From Baylisascaris procyonis (taxonomy: Eukaryota; Nematoda; Chromadorea; Rhabditida; Ascarididae), in the NCBI GenBank assembly GCA_037389465.1, contig JAZARR010000213.1, forward strand, positions 1,837,001-1,901,000: a stretch of DNA of 64,000 nucleotides. The letters run 5' to 3'. Positions 1-14,200 of the stretch are shown here, piece by piece; positions within the stretch are counted from its first letter, which is position 1, and each line of letters begins with the position of its first letter. A program made the translations under genes and the position numbers. The notes under the pieces are model-generated. The model was given only the letters and a program-made list of their open reading frames with translations, did not search any database and was not told the DNA's origin.

Positions 1-1555
1 TGTTGAATATTCAGCATCATATATCTCTCAGATATGTTTGCATCATGTCGTTACTAATGACATATTGTTTTCAAACGAAGATAACATTTCATCTATTGGT
101 CTTTAATATTTTCACGCTAGGTTCTTTTTTTTTTTTAATTTTTTTGTTTATTTATTTTTTTATTATGAATTCCTCTCGACCGCTATTATAGTTTCATGAT
201 GCCTACATTAAGGTAATGCATCCTCCTTGTTCTTTATTTAATATAATACGATGACACAAGGTGTTATATCTGTTTTCTTGACTTCTGTTAAGAACTCATT
301 TCCGTTCCCTTATGGTGTGTTTATAATTTGTTTTTTGTTATATTAAGCTATGTTCTATGGGCGTTGTTGATTGAAAGGTAGCTCGATGCATATTTCCTTT
401 ATACGATGTACTGCTTTGTTGAATGCACTTTCATTTAGCAAATATTCCACAATTCATATATTCATCTTTTATATGTTGTACCTAGAGAATTCTTTAGGCT
501 TTCGTTTTCTGTATTCTACAAGACTGTTTGTAGTGAATTTTGTAAAGGAAACTCCACTACATATTCCCTGACAAGGGTATTTTCCTGATCGATATTGATA
601 GTGCTGGGAATTTGCATAGAGTACGTTCGTAAAGGTTGATACTCGAATTGGTGGGTGATGGGATAATAAGTCCACGTTGAAGTAGTGCTTTTATGAATTT
701 AAATTTGAGGGATTATAAATCAATGTAGCGTTGTACGACTCATCACTCTCATCGTCTAATTTGTTGCTCATTGAAATTTCATTCATAAAAGCAATAGTTT
801 AATTCGGTCTTATTCCCTTTCATCGATATAATGCATGCATTATGCAGCATTCGAATCCTTCCATATATAGAACGTACAGCTTCCCATCCTTTATTATAAG
901 CAAGTTGGACTTTCCACCACCTATTTCATAAATAGTAAATAGGTTTTTCTGCTTACGATGGTCAAGCATAGGTGGAGTTCGACGAAATAGGAGGGATTTC
1001 TTGCTTACTAAAGATGAAATTAGCTTGATGGATATGGCTAAAAGATATAGGGAGGAAGTATGAATTTTGTGTTGTTATTCAATCTTCTCAAGAATTGTGG
1101 CAGTAGATTTACGCGTCTGTCACGTTGCATTGAGGTGACTCCACTGATATAAAACGATATACAGTGCATCGACAGGATGGATCGATCGTGCATTAAACGT
1201 CTTTTATCCTTCGTTTATAAAACAGTTCGATATTGTAGAATTATTCAGCGATGTATATATGTGCTGATATTGCCTTGGAAGTCGGAATTTAACTCTATAA
1301 GAAAATATTCTCTTCTAAATGCAAAGAAAGTGGGAATTAAATTCAAGAACCACCAAGATGGAAAGTGCTACTATATATGTTCGAAGTTCATAAAGCGGCA
1401 CTAGTATGTGTTTTCATGTTGTTGCGGTCCATAGCGGCAAGAACGGCGTGAAACTGGTTGAAATGAAACGCTGAAATGATCTGATTGTGTGGAGTTTGTT
1501 TTGTGGAGTTTTTTTATTTTTGCGTCTACTAAGGTCATCTTTTCACCATTTTCAG
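1..1555. other. Left flank, no gene recognised
   Basis: AT-rich DNA with several short open frames (3-191, 371-571, 1177-1404) that have no domain, no codon-like composition and no matching splice sites. The last bases (about 1536-1555) form a pyrimidine tract ending in TTTTCAG at 1549-1555. This is the 3' splice site that feeds the 5' leader of the GPALPP1 gene. Confidence 0.5.
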
Positions 1556-1602
1556 TAGTTAACGTGGAATTGAGTGGGGCAAAGATTGCGACCAACCGGA
1601 AG

Positions 1603-3076
1603 ATGTCATCGTCGCATCCGCCACCCGACTGCGCATTGCAGTTGCCCTCATGGGACGAGTTCGACCAGACCGAAGAACTCGACTATAGTGAATCCGATCA
1701 CGAGCCGGATGAACGTGGATCGCAACGACCGGCAACTATTGGACCGACACTGCCGCCTGGTGAGTACAAGAGATCATTAGTTATGCAATTTCAGGGATGG
1801 CTCGAAGTAGGTTTGTGTCATTAAATGCTGGTTACTCGTATACTGATCGCTGCCTATGAAGTTTGTGCAAGTAAATACGACCATAATATCTCATACATTA
1901 TTTAATAATTGTTATTGATAATGCAAGTATTACAATCTATATTTAGCACATTATTTGTGTCTATCTTATACGTATTCACCTTTCATGTTTCTTGCTAATA
2001 AATAAGGTAAATTTTGGCAGTTCATTCGATCTCAATTGATAACCGAGACAAGACTTTTTGCACCTGAGCTTTTTCCTACCCGGGCAATTGAACATTGGGG
2101 ATAGTTGGACAGTGATAATCTACCACTTTAACGCGTGGCGCTGATAACATAGATAAGTTTATCTTTAGCGTTTAAGCTGGACTGTTCTTCAAAATATGTG
2201 TTCATATGAAAAACGTTTATGATGGAGAAAATATTGGAAAATGAGAAGAGATAAGGGATAGATTTCAAGATTCAAGCGTAAGTTTGGAGCAAGCGATCCA
2301 TTATCATAAAGCTGTCGCTGGTTTCGATGCAAAACGCCTCAATCTTCTGTCATTCAAGGCGGATTCGCGACCACTTTGTTTTAGCTGGATTGAGCAGCGT
2401 TAATCTCACCTGATGTTTTGTGAGGTGGAAAAACATGCTGTTAGAGAGGATCTTCTGAACAGCTTTGAACACGCCAAGGCGGCATGGCAAACAGTCTCCG
2501 ACGCCTTAATCTCTCTTACCGCCAAAGCATACCGACTGCAGCATATCCCCTCTCCTCCCTCCCTCTCCCCTCCCTCTCCAAAACATCATGAATCAGTTGG
2601 CAACAATCATATCTTTTTTAAACATTATCTCTTTCAAACTATTTCAGATCTCAGCCTGAAATCGGGACGCAGTATGCAACAGTGTTGACATCCGAATAAA
2701 TTTCGGTGACAGCTTCCGAAAGTTGCTCTAAAGGGGACCGGGGGAGGGGCTTAAAATTTGCAAAGTCATTCAAGGGGTTTCGAATTTTGAACCCGAACTT
2801 ACTGCTGTCTAAAAACTTTTTCGCAATCCATTTGCGTTGACCAATGCTTATAGGCTTTGATGGCGGGTCGTCGAGAGTGCGTGATGTTGAAGAGCTATCT
2901 TCGATTCCACCAGATGTACGACATAGCCAAGGGAGGCCGTCGTCATCTTTCTTTGATCAGTTACCTAGCAGCATCGCCGAACACCCTCATGAACAAACGT
3001 CATCTTCCGCATCAGAATCCATCGGTTAGTCTTTGTTTATACGGAAATTTGGTATCGATTTGTGCTGTAGCATAAT

Positions 3077-3145
<69 letters not shown>

Positions 3146-4160
3146 TAAGACAGCTATAATCAGGTATTACCCACATGAACGTTATTCAGTCGGCCGGGGC
3201 TTCAGGTGCGGGCAGATACTTATATGAAGGTATTCGAAGTTTAGAACAGCATCGGTAAAGGGACAAACGTTGAAGTCGCTTATCTTCGTTGATTGCATTC
3301 CCTGTTCATTTATAGTATTGTCATTCCACATAACATTAGCATCTACTTCCGTTTTGACAAGGCCTGAATTTTCATCTCTTTGCCTTGATGGATACAATTA
3401 GCTCGCCCTAAGAAGATGGCCAAGAAGCAGCCGCTTCCATGGCGATTGTCTGTTCCCTTCGGGATTCTTTCCCTATACGATGTTGTGTCTTTTTTTATGG
3501 CTTAGCTAAGATGCAACTATTTCCAGCATTTATATTTATTTGGGATTCTAATAAACTATTAGCCAGTGTAAGTTTGTTCAATTATCTTTGGAACTTCAGG
3601 ACCGGCGTTGCCACCGGGTTTTACCTTAAATGGCAGTAATGAAGAAGAGGAGGATCCAGAGGATCCAGGTGATCCTGACGATCCAGATGAGAACGACTCT
3701 CGTTCTAAAGTGCCTACATTGCACTGTGGAGGTATGTGGTCTCTTTATGTTGACATATAACGTTGTTTTCTTTCAAACAAACAGAGGAGGGGATTGATCT
3801 GATTTTCATCTAATGTGTTACAATTGCTTTGATATTACAATTTGTCGATCGCTAGTTAATTTTTGAATTGTTTGATGTAATTACATATGAAATATACCGA
3901 GATGCAATCTCATTTCCATTCATCAAATCTCAGTTTTCTTAGATTTAATGAAATCGTACTCACTCATCGGCGATCTTTCTTCATTGAGCTCATTTAATTC
4001 GTTTGTAATAATGGCATTATAAATCTTACCATATTAGTATTGCCATTGCTGTGTCATTGTTCATTAATGCTCACTGTTAGCTTTAATTTAACCTTCAAAG
4101 GAATAAGGGTAAGTTGGGATGGTTTATCTCTATCACTGACTTTTTCATTGTCTGTATTTT

Positions 4161-4195
<35 letters not shown>

Positions 4196-7100
4196 TTTTT
4201 GCAATAAGCAATCCTTTGTTTGATTCGGTCGAAAGAATCGTCTTAGTTGCGATGGGGGTGCAGGTGAATTACAAGGTCATTCCTGCCTGTTTTCATTTAT
4301 CGTCTTGCTCCGCCTCTCCTCCCCTCGTCTTCCTAGTGAAATTGTTTTGAATGTATAAGCAGGAAAATTATACCATCAAGGAAGCAACTTCATCTTTTAC
4401 AATGTTTTTTATTTGTTTTTTTAAAGGTGGTGAGGCATCGTCTCTGTTGCCACGATTTTCAATGAGTGGATCATCTTCTGGACGTATCGGTCAGATAGGA
4501 CCTGCCGTACCGCCTGGATTTGGTGACTTTTCGCCATCCCTTCCAGATGAGGAGATTAGGCCACGTTCACAAGGTATCAGGTTTCATTTTTTTTTTTCAC
4601 TGTTTAGTTTTCGTTTTAGCACTCTCGAATGCAACGAAGTTTGCCTTGGGGGTGGTGAAAAATAAGGGGGTTATAGAGATATTTCATGCAACAAGTGTGC
4701 TTTCCATTGTCGCACATTGTGCTAGGTTTTAGTCTCTTTTTTTTTTCAGCTTTAATGCATCTAGTTATTCGGCAGTAATAATTGCTGTTGAGAGAAGCTG
4801 ATTTTTACGCTTAACGTTCCTTCATAAATCAAAGTTAATAAAAAGCAGGAAGTAAATAGATAGTATTGTGACAACTTTTCCTTCCTGGTCTTTCCTCGTG
4901 ATTTCTATCCTCTTTGCAACTCACAAAGGGTCACTTGAAGTGGATTGACGTTGTATAATTAGCGCAACCTGCGCTTCTTCACATCGAAAACGTGAGGCTT
5001 TATTGTGTTCAGAATTTGTATGGTATGGAATTTGGATAATATCTTGCTTTTAATTGCTTGCATTGTTGAGTTATTTATGATGTTGAAATGATAATTGGTT
5101 GATTTGAGGGACGGCTTCATCATCGACAATGCCACCACCGGAGCCTGAGGAAACAAGAGTGCCCACTTGGTCGTCGAAAGCGGATATACCGGTGGCGAGT
5201 AACTCTAGAAGACTTATTGGGCCTGCAGTGCCCGATCTACTTCCAACTGTTTCACACTTTGAGGTTAGATTAATGTTTTTATGTTACGCTAAGATGAGAA
5301 CGATGTTTTGTATATGCGAATCAAATGGTAGTAATGATGTAAAGTGCAACTAAATGATAGATTTAGGAAGCTAGAAAATAAAAAAGAATAAGTCAAATGT
5401 TGCAAATTGTAGTGCTACGCTTTTCCCGATCCAAAGTGGGAACGTCGTCGTGGAGCAGTTTCGTGATGACCTTTCCATCTTGGTGGTCGCTATTCTCTAA
5501 AATGCTCACTCTTCACTAGACCGTTTACAAATGCTTATGCAAAAATTGTAAGATTACAGCATTAGACGTTAAAAATGCGATTAATTAAGCAACGTTTATG
5601 TATATATTATGGACATTGGAACCATATATGGGTGTTTCTCATCTCCTTTATGTACCCCTCTTAGCGATAATAGTAGTAATGCTAATAATCCTTCCTATCG
5701 TATATATTTGAGCAAGCAAGCTTGCTGCATATAACCCCCTCCTCTCTCCCGAAGGAAACTTTTAGACTGGGTTTTAACCAACATGTTGCCAGTTGTCGTC
5801 ATTTTCCAATTTTGCGGGACTAGGTGCGAAAATGTTTCGAATCATTAAAGAGGAAATATTGCGAATTTCGAGCTCCAGAGGTTTTTCTGCACTCTGAAGC
5901 GGAAAGGCGCGCGAAACTTAAAACTTAAGTCAGAAATAAAAAAGGTTTTATATTGGGGAACGGATGGAAGCGCAAACGTTGGAGAAAAATTGGGAAGAAA
6001 TTATTTAAAAAAATGAACATTTTTTTTCAATATTTTCTTCTTGAAATCTGTTTTTAGACGAATAAAAATATTTTTACACTCCTATCACTCGTTTTTCTTT
6101 CGTCTCTGTAAATAATTGACCGTGGCCCACTTTACAACGATATTTTTCAGTCGTTATCTTAAACACTAAGCAAGTGCGCGTTATAAAACGCAGTTGTTGA
6201 CTTTTTATTCCCTCTTTGTGAAATATATAAAGAACATATTGAAAGATATTTATCTATCGCATCGCTTTAACTTGCCCACAGAACGTTTCCTTGGTTTATT
6301 TGCCGACCTCTCTAACACAAAAATTTTTTATAACTATAGTTATATTAGAAAAATGAACATTATTAACTTCATGCGTATTATAAATTAAAAATGCACCTAA
6401 GGGTAGTAGGAGGGAATGCAAAGAATATAAAATGCAGTTGTTTAATTGCTTGAATATTATTGAATTCAATATATGTGCAACATAGATGGTCTCCATGGGC
6501 AACGTATCTCATAACTGCTTTGAAGAGCGCTTATTGTATTGTGCATGTGACAACTGCACTATAAAAGGGCATTGACGTCTATTGGTGTAATTAAGCGACT
6601 TTCAGGATGTTAAAGCATCATACATTATTTCGTTTAAAATATTTTTACAATAGCTTCTTAAAGAAGAGAGTGCACTTCAAAAATGCTTCATATCCTATTT
6701 ATTTGAGTTATAGTATTTAAATTTCCTTTCTTCTAAGGAAATCAAATTTAATTAATGTCGTCGAGAGTGGATTCAACTAATAATTGCAATTCAGGAGCAT
6801 TATAATTATTCAAATGTCTCTCTCCATCTCAATTCCCTCTCCCCTCTCCCTTCCCTATTCTTCTCGGTTAAAAAAAAAAAAAAACTATCTTTTTAGATGA
6901 GATTCGTTGTTCATTATATTTCTCTAGAAGATTTGCAGATTATTGAAATTTTGCCAAGAATTTATTGAAATTTTGCCAAGATTCACGTTCTCTGATACTA
7001 AGTTGCCCAGGGAGCATAAGAAACGATCGATAAAATTATCGACCCTTCTTGTGCTTTTTCGTAAAAAAAATTTTCATTTATTTATTTGTTTGCTATTCAG

Positions 7101-10100
7101 TTGCGGATAAAATCTTTCAAATATTTTAATTCTTTCAATATTTGTTTCTATTCTTTCATTTATTTATTCAAAAGTAACCATATACTGCTTAATGGGTTTA
7201 AAGCAAAGAAGGGAAAGGGCTAAGAGGAATGAAAGGGGTATGAGCTGTTCATAACTGAAACACATAGAAAAACATGTGATAGGATTTAGTGAGATATTGA
7301 AGAATAGTTCAGACAGATTGGCTTCAAATAGCTGGCATGCTCTTGTGGCGTAATGGCGGTGAAATTGACGACTGAGATTGTCCCGGATATATTTGTTTTT
7401 GATTTTTTTTTTTTTTTTTTGGTTATTTGTTAAGTTAATTGCAACAATAGCTGTTATATGCGTAAACAATAAAACCCACAATAACCATACAACTTCAAAA
7501 ATAATCTTTTAAATTGTTAATATTCAATGATTTTAAAGGAATATGTTTTCGAGGCGAGGAACTTCTAAATTTGTATTATTTTTGAAGGACCTATCGTCGA
7601 TATTGTTTGGGATAGATGTTCTAATATGTGGGATGTGGCAACATTTTTATTTCCTATCAAGCGAGGGCTTATAGCTTTCAGCATTTTCCAAGAAGGATGT
7701 GCTATCAAGAAGAGTTGCTTGCTGACTGGATTTAATGCCGTTTTGTTGAGATTTGACAGTTTTCGGTCTTCTTGAAGTGATATTAACAGTGTTGGTTTAT
7801 CAACTACCTGAGGAATATGATTACATTTATGTTCTTGAATAGAAAATGAGCTGAAAAACGCTTCGTAAACATTAGTCCATACTAAATGCACTATTTCACT
7901 TAGGTTCATGGTGTTATGGTAATTTCCGGTTGCAGTTATCTCCTTGAATATTAGCTAGCATCAATTTGACTCTCAACTATTGCAATTGCTTTCAGAATGC
8001 TGACGTAGATGAAGAAGATGAAGCTTATGGACCGGCAGTACCACCCGATCTCAATCCAGGTCCTTCAACTTCGAGCAATCGCGATACCGATTTGGAGATG
8101 CCCGTTGAGGGTGATGAGCACTGTGTGCATGATGATGACAATGTTGACGATGTCATCGGTCAGTTATGTTGTCTTCAGAATAAACAGCGGATATAGGAGG
8201 ATAATGAAGAAATTAAATTACCACGTATCTTCATTGCTGCTTAGATTTATGGAGAACGGCAGAAGATTTTTTAAAGTGATCTTTTAAGTATCTTTTAAGT
8301 AACTAGGCATTAATGCTTTTGACTACTAACAAATATTTCAAACATAACGTTAAGCGTGATGACACGAATAATATTAACTGCTACCATAGGGCATTATACC
8401 AAAAATATACTATGGTAATTTCGAGCAAAACAATTGAAGGGAAACGTTTCGTTGATCGATTCCAATGCATTTTCCGCCTTTTTTTTTTTCAGGGCCTATG
8501 CCACCTTGCGAGAGTGGTGAAGCCGTTCAAAGGGAATATAAGCAACGACTCTCAGCCTATGAGGCACAACGCGCCTATAGAGTCAGCATTTCTTACTTGC
8601 TTCATTTAATATAGAATATAGAATTTATGTGGACTATATGGTTGAGTTTAAAGGAGTTGGAAAGCAGAGAGGGGACTATATTGTAACACAGAAGTTTTGT
8701 TTCATTCTGTTTTGTGCTTTCCCACCTACGTTGATTATAAACCATGAAAAAGTTTGTCGTGAAGTATGGCAGGTATCGTTTATATCCGTTGTTAATGGAT
8801 ATATTTGTTTTAAGGGATCGGTTAATAAACGTGAAGAGTGGATGGTTAAGTTGCCGAAGAAATTGCACACCATTGGCTTGGGAGCTAGAACGTTCTCAAA
8901 GAGTGGTAATGGTGCGATAACCGACGAGGAAGGTGCACGTCAATGGACTGAAACTCCTTACGAGAGATCACATCGATTAGCGGTTCGTTGTCATTGCTCT
9001 TTTTAAAGAGCATTTTGGTAACGCTTAATGAAATCAGTTAGTTATATTTACTGTAATTTCAGGGTCAACCGATCGCAGGTCCAAGCAATGATTCGCTTCG
9101 TCATGCATACAATCCCCAGAAAGATGCCGTACAAGAACAACGAGCCGCACAACTCAATGTATGCATTTCGTTTTTTTCCGTTGTATGTAATTTTATGAGT
9201 ATAATAGTAGTTCAGTTTGGAGTTCGTTTTTTTTAATGCAAATGTTCTCATTGGTATTACACACAAAAAAAGAGATTGTCATATCATGTGATAGTAATTT
9301 GTTGCTGCATTATTTTGGATTAAACTTTTATTCTCAACAAGAAAACATTGACGTGATATTTTCACCTGTATTATTGAATGCCATTCAGTAGTTCGAGATG
9401 GAAGTCGAAACTGTTGCTGCTGATCTCCTTTAATGAGAAGCTGTTTTTTGATATTTTGGAGATGAGAAATGTGCCTGAAATGTACGAGTTATAATGGATG
9501 TACGATATGCATTAAGATGTTTTGTTTTTTTAGAAGGATAGGAATGTATCGATGCTCGAAATACATCAGAGAAAGCGAAAATTGGAATCGGCTGCGAAAG
9601 AGTTGGTAAGTCACCGTTTGTTCGTTTTAGTATTGTCGATGAGAACAATTTTCTTGGAATTGAGGTGGTTTTTGAGTTTAGTAATAAATAAATTCACTTG
9701 TAAACTAATTGCAATAGCGTTTCAATTAAACGACCCTAAAGTAATTCGGAGCCATTAGGATCTAAAAGGACAGATTTCATGGGGTGAGTGACAAAAAATG
9801 GAATTTATTATTAGGCAGGTGTTTTTTCATGACATGAATACTGCGGAATCATGCTGGACGTAATAGTGCGGGTAGAAATTATTTCTGCGGTTTCCTTCAT
9901 TGATTGGTTAGCTTGCTGAGGGCATAGAGATTATATTCAGCGATGCCTTCAAGGTAATCTTTTCTTTCTAGATAGTCGATCAAAGGTATTGCATCTTCGC
10001 AGGCGAAAGTTTCATTGCCGAATTTCTTTTCCTTGGGGAACGAACGTGCCTCCATTCTCTGCGGATTTTTTTTTTGATGCCGGGTCGGAGTGATGAATAA

Positions 10101-11263
10101 ACATTTTACTATCCTCAGAGTTATCGAAGAAGATGTTGAAAAAGCTGTAATATTGCTTTATACGTATTTATATGCGTAAAAATTCCTTCGCTAATCAAAA
10201 ATTTAGTGACATTGCGAGATTTGAATCGAATTTCCTGCGTTTTTTTTTCTCTACTTCCGCGAGTTCGATGAGTTTTTGTCACACAAATTAGAGTACGACT
10301 TTTATGTGCATAAAATAGATACAGGCAAATGCACTATTGCGGAAGTTTTTGAGAGCTTTTTATATGTGTATTTATATACGTATGTAAATAAATATAGATG
10401 TTTTGTTAACGATTTCAGAGCGATGAATCTAGCTCACGTCGCCCGTTCGATAGAGAAAGGGATATGCAGGTAATTTTTTTCATTTCTTGATGTTCTTGCT
10501 TGTTTTTTTTTCTATATTTGAGACCGGAGTAGTCTGGCTTATCTATAGATAAAGGGGAGGGGATTGGTCGCTCAGAAGGAACTGATGCGAATCGATATTT
10601 CCATCATCCTCACTCTAACTATTTCAACCTGGAATGCTTTAATTGGAGGTTTCTGGGATGCATATGACTGGAAAAAAGACGAATGTGAGGATTAGAAGGG
10701 AAGTTTTGTAAAAGAGGAATCCCAATTTTCTTGTCTACTTTCCATATTATGGTATTCTTATCTATTTGCAAAAGGAACTCCTAAATGTCATAGCATTCTC
10801 ATCAAATAATTGGTGATTTTACATTTCCCATATAAATCTTTCTAAAAATCAACTCTCATTTCTAATTAACGTCACATCGAATGTGCCGGGAACTTCCATA
10901 CCATAGCCTTGACGTTGTGACGTATGAAGGGCGAGAGGGAGGATGGATATACTTTAAAGCGATACATCTAGATTATTACCGGAAAATTGCGTTGATTGCT
11001 TTTAAATAAATTATACATATATTTTCCCTCTCCAAGGTTGCATGTATTTATCTGGAAGCATTGCCATGAGGTGTGTTTTTTATATTTTATGTTGTCAAAA
11101 ATAGTATGTTTCATGCCATGAGGCGTATAAAAGCCGTTTATTTATTCTTAATGTATTTTAGGTGCAGGGGATACGGGGTGAGCTTGGTGTGGCGGAGTTG
11201 AAAGAACGCTGCGGTCAATTGAGCTCTCGATTCGGGCACTCATCCTCTCAGAAATTTCTCTGA
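1603..11263 (+). CDS. gpalpp1: GPALPP motif-containing protein (GPALPP1/KIAA1704 type, DUF3752)
   Basis: Twelve exons joined in phase: 1603-1759, 2854-3024, 3600-3731, 4427-4573, 5109-5263, 7996-8158, 8493-8581, 8815-8982, 9063-9158, 9534-9605, 10419-10469 and 11162-11263, giving about 500 aa. The name-giving motif recurs six times: IGPTLPPG, GPALPPGF, IGPAVPPGF, IGPAVPDL, YGPAVPPDL and GPMPPC. The C-terminal third (residues about 309-500) is the conserved DUF3752 part. It includes REEWMVKLP, GLGARTF, the QWTETP segment, MLEIHQRKRK, RRPFDRERDMQ and a final RFGHSSSQKF. The middle is acidic and low-complexity. The family has been linked to splicing or nuclear functions, but its mechanism is poorly known. 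It is longer than the human protein (about 340 aa) because of extra disordered sequence between motifs. The start at 1603 is chosen because a splice acceptor at 1554-1555 leaves a 47-nt leader. The domain call is secure; individual exon edges at 5109, 8581 and 8815 use weaker splice sites. Confidence 0.94.
2240..2565 (+). other. Protein-like open frames in GPALPP1 intron 1, possible relic
   Basis: Within intron 1, two adjacent frames look more protein-like than the surroundings. One runs about 2286-2402 (AIHYHKAVAG... ending WIEQR then stop). The next, 2413-2560, reads EVEKHAVREDLLNSF and then AKAAWQTVSDALISL. The local GC content is higher than in neighbouring intron DNA. Splice signals linking them to the host gene are missing. 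They could be the worn remains of a mobile-element gene, but I recognise no transposase or gag motif. Confidence 0.2.
3080..3143. repeat. (TA)n microsatellite
   Basis: About 64 bp of uninterrupted TA dinucleotides in GPALPP1 intron 2. It is the first of four similar tracts in this window. Confidence 0.97.
4156..4198. repeat. (TTTA)n microsatellite
   Basis: About ten perfect copies of a TTTA/ATTT tetranucleotide in GPALPP1 intron 3. A similar tract lies at 60936-60970. Confidence 0.93.
6940..6981. repeat. Tandem duplication, 22-bp unit x2
   Basis: A 20-bp core beginning TTATTGAAATTTTGCC occurs at 6940-6959 and again at 6962-6981 in the long GPALPP1 intron 5 (5264-7995). The rest of that 2.7-kb intron holds T-rich DNA and antisense frames (7164-7481, 7565-7909) that I read as noise. 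Confidence 0.85.
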
Positions 11264-14200
11264 GGAAATCCCTTTTACTTTATTTTTCTTTTCTTTTTTC
11301 TTATAATCCTCGTTTTCAAATTGTACATTTCGTCAAATTTCCCGAGAAAAGATTGCCCTGAAAAATTGGAGCCATATAGCTGGAGAGTGGATGAGAAATG
11401 AGTGATTAAAAGGCGATTTTATTATGAATTCTCGAACCAAACGACCGCAGGGAGGAGTGTTCCCTCTTTATCCATGCAAAAGCGCATTTTTGAAATGAAT
11501 ATTTATTAGCAGTAAGCTAATAGCTATGGTCGTTAGAGATCGTTCAGAAGGTTCATCTTTAATGTTTGTTATATATTTTTGGGGAATGCGTAATGAAGCT
11601 TTGGTTTGTTGGCTAGAATAATGGTGGAGTAGAAATTAAATTGCAGTCATTTTAGCAAATATTTCAGTTGAAAAAAATCGTTTTTTTTTTATAATTTTTC
11701 ATTGGGTTTCCTTTTTTTTCGATTTCGACTAGCCGCTAGTGTCGCTAGATGAACTAATTTCGTTAGTGGATTGTTTACTTCGATAATTTGTTGGAGGCTG
11801 TGCCCAAGTTGTTTTTTTTTTTAAATTTTTTTTTTGCTATTCAGGTCATGTTTGCGTTGTGTTCAAAATATGCACGGTGTGGAGGGTAGAGAGGGGCTTA
11901 GAGAGATGTCGAGGTGATTAAGAGAGATTTTGAAGTTTTTCAGGCCTGTAGGGAGATATCTGGGCTTCTGAATGATGGTATTCTGTTGCCACCTAAATTT
12001 GGAATATTCGAGAGTTTATTTTTCTTAAGAAAAACGACTTTAACCTCACTCTGGTATTGTATAAAGTTGAGATAGGAAATTTGCATGTACAGCATGTATA
12101 ATTTTGCTTGCTGGTAGCTTATATGCCGATCAACATCTTCACTAAACTTGTTTCATTTTCGAGCATAAATTTTTTGAAGCGAAATCGATTACAGTAATAG
12201 GTGATATCGTAATCTAATGTTATTGCTTGGAAATAGATATCCGCACGTGTAATCTAACTTGTGCATATAATTTTATTTCTCTGCAATGGTTACCTCTTTG
12301 TTTTCTAATTGTGTTTATCGATGTGTTGTTTTATACAATTGAATTCATTAAATGAATTTTTATTTCATATTATGAATTCATGTTAAGATTTTTTTTTTAA
12401 TATAACGATTGCATGGAAAATTTATTCGAAATTGATAGAATTTCATTTTTATTTGTGATGTATAGATTAGGCAACCTCAATTGTTTTAATTATATAGATA
12501 ACCTCATTCTCTTCGTTTTTAACATTTTTCATTGCTGCTCACTCACGCAAAAATAACTGCTATTCGAAAATATCCACTGAAATCTCAAAGAAGGAGGGAG
12601 GGATGGGGATCCACCCTTTTATTTTTTGATAGATTCATGCATAGCAATAAAGGGATCGAAGGTGGATTTTTCATTTATTGAATGATTAAATATGTGATAC
12701 GACGAGTTTTATAGAGGTGAGCTTCTAATAATAAGTTGGGTTTTTTTTTTGTAGTATTCACCATTGTTTTATTTAGTGCTATTTTATCGTGATGTTTGAT
12801 CATTTTAGTTGTATTTTTGGGGATATTTAATTTCGGTGTTTTCTTTTTTTTTCCTTTTAAATTGCACTTTCAAAGTTTTACGAAAACGTTGAGGTGGTTT
12901 TTGCAAATTCCGCATGATTTTTGTTTTTTTTTTTGTCATCTCATTTGCGGTTGCTTTGCCGTTTCCATCGTTCTAAATCATTTTTGCTGTCTCTCTTATG
13001 AATATAGAATTCATGCCAACTTCACGAGGAGCAGTTTTATGCCTTCTTTGTTGATATATTTACCCAGCAATTAATTACTTTCATAATTTTCCAAACGCGT
13101 TTTAATGTAACATGAGGTGTTTATTTGTGGATTTCTATATCCGTCTATTTGTTGGGGTATTTTCAATTTGTGCACCAGCAATACAATAATATAACTTGCT
13201 GAGTGCAGCCTATATAATTTTATAATTTTCTCTCTTATGTTTTATTGGATTTCATCGTCTTATCAAATATTACACGCGTAGTAAATTTTGCGGGCATTCT
13301 TTTACGATAGAAAGTTTGGGCAATTAACGTACAAATAAATAGATGTTTCGACATTCGGTGGCATCGTTAATCCTTATCGCATTGTGAGCCAAGGCAAGAG
13401 TCTTTTTAGTGATTGCTTCATACGCCTTAATGATGCATTTTTTTGAGTAGAAAGTGATCTGGCGCTGAATGTCTTTGAAATCGCGAGATTTCATTGCAGT
13501 TGAGTCTTAGCTATTTTTAGGCACTTGTCTCTTTATTGCGACTTAGTGGATCTAGCCTAGCTAGTAGCTTAAACATATGCGCGATTTTGGCTTGAATGAA
13601 TTTTCCATGCGACAATTGTATAGTCACTTTGTTCGCCTAGAAGAGTGCATAGGGTATAACTTTATTGTTGTTTTCATGTAGTTGATTTAATATACTAAGC
13701 TTGTGAAAATGATGAGTGGACGTTCTTTGTTTCCCTTTCTTTTTGACTACTCTTTATATGAGAGCCAAATAACATATCGATACTGGAGCCATACTGGAGC
13801 TTCAGGATTTCAACTTCGAGGTGTTTTCAATTTTTCGAATCCCTTGAAATCAACTCCCACGATATACGCTTATGGAATTACGTCGAACTATGAATGTGCT
13901 ATTGCTATGTGAAATAGATTTACGTGTTTATATGTTTATGATAGTGCGTAAAATTATAACAATAATTATTATGGGAATCGTTTTGCTTTGTACTGACAAT
14001 TGAATTGTATTATAAAAAAAAATGAGGTGGCCAATAAAAAACAAACTTAGATTCTATTCGTACTCAATATTTCCATGACTATTTAATTTCACATTCTAAT
14101 AATAGTTACGGGTTCCCTCATTACTGCTCGAAATCAACGATGCAATATTCTAGCCATGTTCTGCCAGTCACTCTAAATCCCACTAAGACAGAATAATTCA

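Noticed and set aside
12796..13074. 92-aa Phe/Leu-rich frame
   Set aside because: Composition is explained by T-rich DNA; no start context or splice partner.
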